DNA of 64,000 bases from Devosia crocina (GTDB lineage Bacteria; Pseudomonadota; Alphaproteobacteria; Rhizobiales; Devosiaceae), in assembly GCF_900116545.1 (NCBI RefSeq), contig NZ_FPCK01000002.1:372001-436000 (forward strand). Direction: 5' to 3'. This document shows, piece after piece, positions 58,040-64,000 of the stretch. How positions within the stretch are numbered: position 1 is the first letter of the stretch; every line of letters begins with the position of its first letter. The position numbers and the translations under genes are program-made. The notes under the pieces are model-generated. The model was not told where the DNA came from and made no database searches. It saw only the letters and a program-made list of their open reading frames with translations.

Positions 58040-59083
58040 ATGTTCGTGGTCAGGCCTTGCTGGGACAGAATGCGCGCAGACGAGATGATCGGCGCGTCCG
58101 GCCTCATATTTTCGTCCGACCATGAACCGGGCTGGCAACGCCGCCGCCGGGGCAAATCCTATTCCTATTTCGACAGCGAGGGCCAATCGCCCGCGCCCGA
58201 GCGCCGGGCCGAAATAAATGCCCTCGCTATCCCGCCGGCTTGGAGCCAAGTCTGGATCTGCAAGGATTGCAATGGCCATATCCAGGCCACTGGCCGGGAC
58301 GAGCGCGGGCGCAAGCAATATCGTTATCACCCCGATTGGACCACCCATCGCGCCAGCACCAAGTTCGATGGCCTTGTCAGTTTCGCTACCGCTCTACCCG
58401 CCTTGCGCAACCAGGTGGACGAGGACCTGCGCCGGCGCGGGTTGAGCCTCGATCGGGTCGCCGCATCCGTCGTCTGGCTGCTCGACAACAGCCTCATCCG
58501 CGTCGGCAATCCCACCTACGCCCGGGAAAACAAGAGTTTTGGGCTCACGACACTGCGCAATCGCCATGTCGCCATCAACGGCCAGAGCATCCGTTTCAAG
58601 TTCAAGGGCAAGTCCGGCAAGGACTGGAACCTGCAGCTCGTCGACCGCCGCATGGCGCGCATCGTCAAATCCTTGCAGGACCTGCCGGGACAGGATCTTT
58701 TCCAGTACGAGGACGAGACCGGTTATCACGCCATCAGCTCACGCGACGTCAACGACTATATCGCTGGCTTTGCCGGGCCCGGCTACAGTTCCAAGCACTT
58801 TCGGACCTGGGCCGGCACAGTGCGCGCATTTGGGCTGCTGGCCGGACAACCGATTCCCGAAAGCCAGAGGGCACAGACCAAACTCCTGACCGGCATCGTC
58901 GATGTGGTGGCCAACCGTCTGGGCAATACCCGCGCCGTGTGCCGGCAGAGCTATATCCATCCGGCTGTGTTCGAAAACTGGCAGGCGGGCACACTGATCC
59001 GCTCCAACCGCCTGCGCCCCATCGAAGGGCTCGATGAAGACGAGCGCGCGACCCTGGCCTTCCTGAAAAAGCTCGCCGCATGA
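58040..59083 (+). CDS. DNA topoisomerase IB (poxvirus-like)
   Basis: 347-aa bacterial type IB topoisomerase that relaxes supercoils through a 3'-phosphotyrosine. Catalytic residues seen: Arg in LIRVGNPTYARENKSFGLTT (first Arg), Lys in KFKGKSGKDW, Arg in FRTWAGTV and the nucleophilic Tyr in CRQSYIHPAVF (near 304). ATG 58040 follows GAGGAGG by 6 bases, favoured over a longer frame that begins inside the tRNA flank. Length is usual for the bacterial family. A terminator follows. Confidence 0.92.
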   Translation: MFVVRPCWDRMRADEMIGASGLIFSSDHEPGWQRRRRGKSYSYFDSEGQSPAPERRAEINALAIPPAWSQVWICKDCNGHIQATGRDERGRKQYRYHPDWTTHRASTKFDGLVSFATALPALRNQVDEDLRRRGLSLDRVAASVVWLLDNSLIRVGNPTYARENKSFGLTTLRNRHVAINGQSIRFKFKGKSGKDWNLQLVDRRMARIVKSLQDLPGQDLFQYEDETGYHAISSRDVNDYIAGFAGPGYSSKHFRTWAGTVRAFGLLAGQPIPESQRAQTKLLTGIVDVVANRLGNTRAVCRQSYIHPAVFENWQAGTLIRSNRLRPIEGLDEDERATLAFLKKLAA

Positions 59084-59087
59084 GAAA

Positions 59088-59113
59088 GGGCTGACCCGAA
59101 AGTCAGCCCTTTT
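59088..59113. terminator. Terminator between topoisomerase IB and bioY
   Basis: GGGCTGAC, loop CCGAAA, GTCAGCCC, then TTTT. A flanking AAA on the other side makes it usable for both converging genes. Confidence 0.85.
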
Positions 59114-59133
59114 AAACTTTATTCGTCAGGCGC

Positions 59134-59745
59134 TCAGCGCTTGCGAAGCATGGCCCAGCCACCGGTGACGGTAAGAGCGGCGAGCGCCATCTTGAGCACA
59201 TCCCAGACGAGGAAGGGCTGAACCGCACCGGCCCAGGCCGAAGCCAGAACATTGGTCTGGTCGATCCACTGGGCATGGCCCGAGAGCAGCAGCAACCAGC
59301 TAAAGCCGAGCGCGAGAAGGGCAACTTCGCCCACCAGCATTGCGCCGAAAAGGGTCAGCGGCTTGGCCGAAGCGCCGCGATCGGCCGCATAGCCGATGAT
59401 CGCTGCCATGAAAAGGAAACCGAAAAGGAACCCGCCGCTCGGACCGATCAGGTAAGGCAAGCCACCGCCGGTTGCGAAAACCGGAAGCCCGGCCGCACCT
59501 TCCAGCAGATAAAGGGCAACAGTGGCAACGCCGATACGCGCGCCGAAAGCAGCTGCAAGACCCGCAACAGCAAGGCTCTGCAGGGTCACCGCAATCGGCC
59601 AGACCGGCACGTTGATCTTGGCGGCCATGGTGATCACCAGCGTGCCCAGCACGACGGTCACGAGATTGGTCGCCAGCTTGGCAGCATCCGATTTGGGCTG
59701 GAACATGCCGAGCAGCGTATTGGGCGTGGTCAAAGTGACAGCCAT
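59134..59745 (-). CDS. bioY: Biotin transporter BioY
   Basis: 203-aa membrane protein with six helices, the substrate-binding S component for biotin uptake. Family features are VPVWPIAVTLQSLAV near residue 47 and the GLPVFATGGG...LIGPSGGFLFGF region near 85-110. bioM/bioN are not adjacent, so it may work alone or with a shared ECF module. No BioR or BirA site is clear upstream. Confidence 0.92.
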   Translation of the reverse strand: MAVTLTTPNTLLGMFQPKSDAAKLATNLVTVVLGTLVITMAAKINVPVWPIAVTLQSLAVAGLAAAFGARIGVATVALYLLEGAAGLPVFATGGGLPYLIGPSGGFLFGFLFMAAIIGYAADRGASAKPLTLFGAMLVGEVALLALGFSWLLLLSGHAQWIDQTNVLASAWAGAVQPFLVWDVLKMALAALTVTGGWAMLRKR

Positions 59746-59834
59746 TTCATACCTTTCCTGCAGGTCGTACGGAGGCGCTGCATCAGCGTCCGCATTCGAT
59801 CGCCACTTTCTAGTCTGTCACGAATGTCGAAGCA

Positions 59835-60749
59835 ATGGCCGCGCAATCTACCCCCACATTTGACACGGACTTCCGTCCCGTTCCCGGCGAGCGCGTCGAT
59901 CTCGCCCCAGGTCTCGCGCGCATCACCGCGCCCAATACCTCGCCCTATACCTTCACCGGCACCAACACATTCCTGCTTGGAACCCAGACCATCGCCATCC
60001 TCGATCCAGGGCCTGAGGACGAATCGCATCTTTCAGCTATCGAAAAAGTCCGCGCGGGCCGCCCGGTCTCGGCGATCCTTCTCACCCATACCCATCGCGA
60101 TCATAGCGCCAGCGCCGCCCGTCTCGCGCGTCACTACCGGGTTCCGCTCTGGTTCGGTGGTCCGCATCGCCTGTCGCGCCCGCTGCGGCGTTTCGAGGTC
60201 AATCCGATTAAGCGCTCCTGCGACTGGAGCCTTGTGCCCGATCGGACCCTGGTGGATGGCCAAACCATTGTTGCAGGCGATCTCACGCTCAGCGTCCATG
60301 CAACCCCGGGCCACTGCGCCAATCATCTCGCCTTCGGCCTCACCGATGCCGGCATGCTGCTGTCGGGAGACCACGTCATGGGCTGGAACTCGACCCTTGT
60401 CTCGGTGCCCGATGGCGCGATGGCGGACTATTTTGCCTCGCTCGACAAGGTCATGGCCCTGCCCTACCGCACCTATCATCCAGCTCACGGCGCTCCGATC
60501 GCCGATGGTCCCCGACAAGCCCGGATGCTCAAAGCACACCGCCAGATGCGCAATCAACAAGTGCTAGATGCGGTACGCACTGGCACCAAAACGCTCGGCG
60601 CCCTAGTCCGGTCGGTCTATCCAAGCCAGCCCGCCAAAATCCGCCTCGCAGCCCGGATGACCATGATGGCCCATATCGAATTTCTCGAAAGGCGGGGAGA
60701 ACTCGTTGTCAAGCGCGGCCTGTTCGGTACGCGGCTCGCCCTTCCCTGA
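59835..60749 (+). CDS. Metallo-beta-lactamase-fold hydrolase
   Basis: 304-aa hydrolase. The metal motif THTHRDHS (near residue 85-92), HATPGHCANHL and LLSGDHVMGW give the usual two-zinc ligands. The C-terminal 60 residues form a winged-helix-like module (LEARMTMMAHIEFLE-type), as in LACTB2-like proteins. It may act as a glyoxalase-II-like thioesterase or a nuclease. Divergent from bioY with 89 bp between. Confidence 0.83.
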   Translation: MAAQSTPTFDTDFRPVPGERVDLAPGLARITAPNTSPYTFTGTNTFLLGTQTIAILDPGPEDESHLSAIEKVRAGRPVSAILLTHTHRDHSASAARLARHYRVPLWFGGPHRLSRPLRRFEVNPIKRSCDWSLVPDRTLVDGQTIVAGDLTLSVHATPGHCANHLAFGLTDAGMLLSGDHVMGWNSTLVSVPDGAMADYFASLDKVMALPYRTYHPAHGAPIADGPRQARMLKAHRQMRNQQVLDAVRTGTKTLGALVRSVYPSQPAKIRLAARMTMMAHIEFLERRGELVVKRGLFGTRLALP

Positions 60750-60770
60750 CCCCACCCATCCGGATTGATC

Positions 60771-61886
60771 TCAGTTCCGCTCGAAACCCACCGCGCCGTT
60801 CCGCCCGGTCTGGCCGCGATGGCGCAGCATGTGATCGGCGAGCACGAGCGCCATCATGGCCTCGCCCACCGGTACGGCGCGAATGCCGACGCATGGATCA
60901 TGGCGCCCCTTTGTGACGATGTCCGCATCCTCGTTAGCCGTTGTCACCGTCTGGCGCGGCGTGATGATGGAAGAGGTCGGCTTCACCGCAAAGCGGCACA
61001 CGATAGGGTCGCCATTGGAAATCCCGCCCAGGATGCCACCGGCATGGTTTGAGAGGAAATGGGGGCCGCCCTCGCCCGCGCGCATCTGGTCGGCATTTTC
61101 AACACCCGTCAGCGCCGCAGCATCGAAGCCATCGCCGATCTCGACGGCCTTGACTGCATTGATGCTCATCATGGCCGAGGCAAGGTCCGCGCTCAATTTC
61201 CCATAGATCGGCGCGCCCCAGCCCGCCGGCACGCCTTCGGCGACAACCTCGATGACAGCGCCGACAGAATTGCCGTCCCTTCGAATGCCGTCGAGATAGT
61301 CAGCCCAAAACGCGGCTGCCTTGGCGTCAGCGCAGAAGAAGGGGTTCTGGTCCACTTGGCTCCAGTCGAAATTGACATAGTCGATCTTGTGCGGCCCGAC
61401 CTGCACTAAACTCGCCCTGATCGTCACGCCTTCGAGCACCTGCCGCGCCACCGCGCCTGCCGCCACGCGGGCAGCCGTTTCGCGCGCCGAGGTGCGCCCG
61501 CCGCCGCGATAGTCGCGGATGCCGTATTTCTGGTCATAGGTGAAATCGGCGTGGCCCGGCCGATACTTATCGCGGATATCGCCATAGTCCTTGGAGCGCT
61601 GATCGGTGTTTTCGATCATGAGCGAAATCGGCGTGCCGGTCGTGCGGGGGCCGCCTGTGCGCTCGTCCTCGAACACGCCGGAAAGGATCTTTACCGCATC
61701 GTCCTCGCGGCGCTGCGTCGTGAACTTGGATTGCCCCGGCTTGCGGCGATCAAGGTCGCGCTGGATGATCTCGGGGGTCAGGGTGATGCCCGGCGGACAA
61801 CCATCCACCACCACGCCCAGCGCCGGCCCATGGCTCTCGCCCCAGGTGGTGATACGGAATAGATGCCCGAACGTATTGAAAGACAT
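60771..61886 (-). CDS. aroC: Chorismate synthase
   Basis: 371-aa enzyme converting 5-enolpyruvylshikimate-3-phosphate to chorismate with reduced FMN. Signatures are [16 protein letters not shown] at the N-terminus, [15 protein letters not shown] and [20 protein letters not shown]-terminal [17 protein letters not shown] is conserved. Full length. Converges with the MBL gene (21 bp between stops). Confidence 0.96.
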   Translation of the reverse strand: MSFNTFGHLFRITTWGESHGPALGVVVDGCPPGITLTPEIIQRDLDRRKPGQSKFTTQRREDDAVKILSGVFEDERTGGPRTTGTPISLMIENTDQRSKDYGDIRDKYRPGHADFTYDQKYGIRDYRGGGRTSARETAARVAAGAVARQVLEGVTIRASLVQVGPHKIDYVNFDWSQVDQNPFFCADAKAAAFWADYLDGIRRDGNSVGAVIEVVAEGVPAGWGAPIYGKLSADLASAMMSINAVKAVEIGDGFDAAALTGVENADQMRAGEGGPHFLSNHAGGILGGISNGDPIVCRFAVKPTSSIITPRQTVTTANEDADIVTKGRHDPCVGIRAVPVGEAMMALVLADHMLRHRGQTGRNGAVGFERN

Positions 61887-61934
61887 GGCCTGGTCCCTTG
61901 ATTGGCTGTGTTCTAGGCAGGCCGGCCCCTGAGG

Positions 61935-62345
61935 TCAATCGAGCCAGTTCTCGACAGCCAGACCGGGCACGCGGGAAAATTCGCGCACATTGGCCGTCAC
62001 AAGCACAAGATCGAGCGCCCTCGCATGTGCGGCGATAAACAGGTCGTTCGGTCCGATGACGCGCCCCGTGCGCGAAAGCGCCCAGCGTATCGAAGCATAG
62101 TGCTCGTCCGCCGGCGCGTCGAATGGCACGATGTCAATGGCGTTGAGGATCAGATCGAGATTGGTGGCGAGTTTGACCGAAGGATTTTTTTCGAGCCCAA
62201 ACCGCAGCTCCGACGCTGTAACGATGCTAATGCAAACACGGTCGGTGCCATAAGCGAAGAGTTTATCCCTGACCGGTCCCGAGTGCGGTTCCTTGACTAG
62301 AGCCGAAGCGATATTGGTGTCCAGCATCGCCTTGAGAAGGCTCAA
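61935..62345 (-). CDS. vapC: VapC-type PIN-domain ribonuclease toxin
   Basis: 136-aa PIN protein. Acidic active-site residues are seen in MLDTNIAS (Asp), TASELRFG (Glu), GPNDLFIAAHA (Asp) and LVTANVREF (Asn, in the last acidic position). It cleaves tRNA or other RNA when freed from its antitoxin. The TTG at 62345 overlaps the vapB stop (TTGA) and gives a complete first strand; ATG 62327 would remove part of it. Confidence 0.87.
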   Translation of the reverse strand: MSLLKAMLDTNIASALVKEPHSGPVRDKLFAYGTDRVCISIVTASELRFGLEKNPSVKLATNLDLILNAIDIVPFDAPADEHYASIRWALSRTGRVIGPNDLFIAAHARALDLVLVTANVREFSRVPGLAVENWLD

Positions 62346-62608
62346 AGCTCAATATCTCGCAGCGGTCCGAGATCGCTGTCGTCGATATCGGGCCATTCCT
62401 CCTCGCAAAGCGGCACCATCTGCGCGAGCGCTTCTTCGAGCGTGAGCCTGCGCTTGACCGGCTCGAACGTCAATCGATCGCCATCCTGCTGCACCAGGAG
62501 CTTGCCCTTCGGGAGTTTAAATCCCTCGGGCAGCTGAAAAGTCTGCCGGCCGTCCTCGGTATGCTTGATCTCGACTACGGCGGCTTTGATGGTCTTGATC
62601 TCGTTCAC
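62342..62608 (-). CDS. vapB: VapB-type antitoxin
   Basis: 88-aa partner of VapC. The N-terminal half is a SpoVT/AbrB-like DNA-binding strand set (DGRQTFQLPEGFKLPKGKL), the C-terminal half an acidic toxin-binding tail (CEEEWPDIDDSDLG). The GTG start at 62608 is chosen since GAGGAGG lies 5 bases upstream; ATG 62632 has no ribosome site. It overlaps vapC by 4 bases. Confidence 0.85.
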   Translation of the reverse strand: MNEIKTIKAAVVEIKHTEDGRQTFQLPEGFKLPKGKLLVQQDGDRLTFEPVKRRLTLEEALAQMVPLCEEEWPDIDDSDLGPLRDIEL

Positions 62609-62676
62609 GGGCGCCTCCTCTTGGCGGCTCATGTCTGCAACATAAGCCCGAACCGCGCCCGCAACAACTCCGCCCG

Positions 62677-63318
62677 CTATTGGGCCGCTTCGTCCCAGAT
62701 GTTCTCTGCCGCATGCAGGCTCATCTTCCGGTCGACGAAATGGGCAATGACGCCCTGCGGCGGCGGCCAATTTATCACTCTTTGCCGCGGCGTACCTTCA
62801 ACGAGGTGCCAGAGCACGCGCAGCACGCCGCCATGGGCGACCACGACTGCATGGTGGGTCAGCTCACGGGCGAAATCGAGCAGGCGCCCGGCTACGTCGT
62901 CGTAGTTCTCGCCCCCCTTGGGACGAAAATGCCAGTAGCTCTCGTTGCGTTCGCCGGGTGCGAGCGCCGCGTTTTCGCGCGAGATTTCGGCATGCAGCCG
63001 GCCTTCGAATTCGCCGAAGGAGATCTCGATCAGCCGCGGATCATGGATCACAGGCGGCAGATCGATGTCGAAAGCCGCGCGCATGCGGTCCATGGTTTCC
63101 GCCGCACGGCTGAGGGGCGAAGCGAACCAGTTCAGGCTCGCCGGGTTCGTCCCGTTTTCTTCCAGCAATCGCCGAAGCAGAACGCCATTGGCGTCTGCCT
63201 GCTTCTGGCCCCGCTTATTGAGCGGAATGTCCCTGCTCCCCTGATAGCGATGTTCGGCATTCCAGTCGGTTTCGCCGTGTCGGGCGAAGTAGAAGTCCGG
63301 CCAATCAGGGGTCGTCAT
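62677..63318 (-). CDS. Histidine-phosphatase (phosphoglycerate-mutase-like) family protein
   Basis: 213-aa phosphatase. The RHG motif FARHGETDWN (catalytic His near residue 14), the second Arg/Glu region PLSRAAETM and the later His in VVAHGGVLRVL are intact. Substrate unknown; broad-specificity GpmB/CobC types look like this. ATG 63318 is used; a GTG two codons upstream is the alternative. It lies between vapB and fabI on the same strand. Confidence 0.86.
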   Translation of the reverse strand: MTTPDWPDFYFARHGETDWNAEHRYQGSRDIPLNKRGQKQADANGVLLRRLLEENGTNPASLNWFASPLSRAAETMDRMRAAFDIDLPPVIHDPRLIEISFGEFEGRLHAEISRENAALAPGERNESYWHFRPKGGENYDDVAGRLLDFARELTHHAVVVAHGGVLRVLWHLVEGTPRQRVINWPPPQGVIAHFVDRKMSLHAAENIWDEAAQ

Positions 63319-63373
63319 GGTCACTCACGCGCCGTCCGGCGCGGCCTTTTGCAGAATCGGTGCAGGACGGGCG

Positions 63374-64000
63374 TTATTCGCCAGCTTCGGTCGCATCGTC
63401 GAGCAATTTCATGCCCACGACATTGAACCCGGCATCGACATAGTGGATCTCGCCGGAAACCCCTGCTGCCAGATCGGACAGGAGATAAGTCGCAGCGCCG
63501 CCGACATCGTCGATATCGACATTCTTGCGCAGGGCCGAATTGGCCTCCTGCCAGTGCAGCATGTCCCTCAGGCCCGAAATGCCGGATGCGGCGAGCGTCT
63601 TGATGGCACCGGCCGAGATGGCATTGACGCGAATGCCTTTCTTGCCAAGATCGACGGCGAGATAGCGCACCGATGCTTCGAGCGCGGCCTTGGCAACGCC
63701 CATGACATTGTAGTTCGGCACATATTTGACGGCGCCATAATAGGTCAGGGTCAGAAGCGCCCCGCCCGGGTTCATCAGCGGCTCGGCGCGCTTGGCAACA
63801 GCGGTAAACGAATAAACCGAGATATCCATGGTCAGCGCGAAATTATCGCGGCTCGTTTCGATATAGCGCCCCTCAAGCTCTTCCTTGTTGGAAAAGCCGA
63901 TGGCGTGCACGACGAAGTCGAGGCTCCCCCACTTGTCCTTGATCTGGGCAAAGGTTTCGTCCATCGCCGCTTCGTTGGACACGTCGCATTCAACGAGAAA
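63374..64000 (-). CDS. fabI: Enoyl-[acyl-carrier-protein] reductase FabI (partial, N-terminus cut by window edge)
   Basis: C-terminal about 208 residues of an NADH-dependent enoyl-ACP reductase, last step of fatty-acid elongation. Seen are HAIGFSNKEEL, catalytic Tyr/Lys in YVPNYNVMGVAKAALE (Y-x6-K) and VNAISAGAIKTLAASG, which is specific for FabI. The frame runs on past position 64000 (…FLVECDVSNEA), so the NAD-binding start is missing. It is first in line with the phosphatase gene, 55 bp away. Confidence 0.93.
   Translation of the reverse strand, partial: FLVECDVSNEAAMDETFAQIKDKWGSLDFVVHAIGFSNKEELEGRYIETSRDNFALTMDISVYSFTAVAKRAEPLMNPGGALLTLTYYGAVKYVPNYNVMGVAKAALEASVRYLAVDLGKKGIRVNAISAGAIKTLAASGISGLRDMLHWQEANSALRKNVDIDDVGGAATYLLSDLAAGVSGEIHYVDAGFNVVGMKLLDDATEAGE

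Noticed and set aside
59746-59834. BioR or BirA binding site upstream of bioY
   Set aside because: I could not find the TTATMKATAA-type BioR palindrome or a BirA-like dyad in this gap.
1-64000. CRISPR arrays, insertion sequences, prophage
   Set aside because: No regularly spaced short repeats, no transposase or integrase motifs, and no phage structural cluster beyond the single spike-base-like gene.

Overview
The window is high-GC DNA (about 60-65% by eye) with densely packed genes on both strands. It looks like a chromosomal segment of an alphaproteobacterium of the order Hyphomicrobiales. Pointers are the rhamnose locus split as rhaRST(P...) against rhaDI, an FNR of the C-x2-C-x7-C type, long palindromic intergenic repeats, a stray gene-transfer-agent spike gene, and Ku plus LigD. 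A Devosia/Pelagibacterium-like genus is a guess. No insertion sequence, integrase or CRISPR array is visible.

Layout. 1-8.5 kb: L-rhamnose uptake and catabolism (rhaP, rhaT, rhaS, rhaR on minus; rhaD, rhaI on plus), with the rest of the rha operon beyond the left edge. 8.5-9.4 kb: ybaK-type deacylase and a DUF1127 protein. 9.6-16.9 kb: cytochrome bd module, cydABX divergent from cydDC around an FNR box, followed by an fnr gene. 17-20.1 kb: copper efflux operon copA-cueR-copZ plus a 55-aa membrane protein, behind a MerR-type promoter. 20.1-24.9 kb: LacI regulator and a sugar ABC transporter behind paired operators. 25-27.4 kb: MHYT-GGDEF-EAL protein.

27.5-33.5 kb is the most unusual region. 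A three-gene FecBCD-like ABC transporter is joined to cofE (F420-0:gamma-glutamyl ligase), an F420-dependent glucose-6-phosphate dehydrogenase and a second F420-type luciferase-like oxidoreductase. No gene for F420 core synthesis is present in the window. This is the arrangement that led to the proposal of an F420-0 uptake system in a few actinobacteria. Here it would be an F420-0 salvage system in a proteobacterium: import F420-0, add glutamates with CofE, reduce with glucose-6-phosphate, and spend in the reductase.

33.5-37.1 kb: NHEJ repair genes ku and ligD. 37.2-40.3 kb: AraC regulator and TonB-dependent siderophore receptor. 40.5-49.1 kb: orphan GTA spike-base gene, acnB, SDR, DUF421 protein with a zinc ribbon, a membrane-protein cluster with two 24-aa proteins, UDP-glucose dehydrogenase and a diguanylate cyclase. 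49.4-54.5 kb: TAXI-type TRAP transporter divergent from a DadA-like oxidase. 54.5-57.7 kb: AAC(3)-I-like acetyltransferase, OsmC protein, SDR and AraC regulator. 57.8-64 kb: tRNA-Gln, topoisomerase IB, bioY, metallo-hydrolase, aroC, vapBC, a histidine phosphatase and the C-terminal part of fabI, cut by the right edge.
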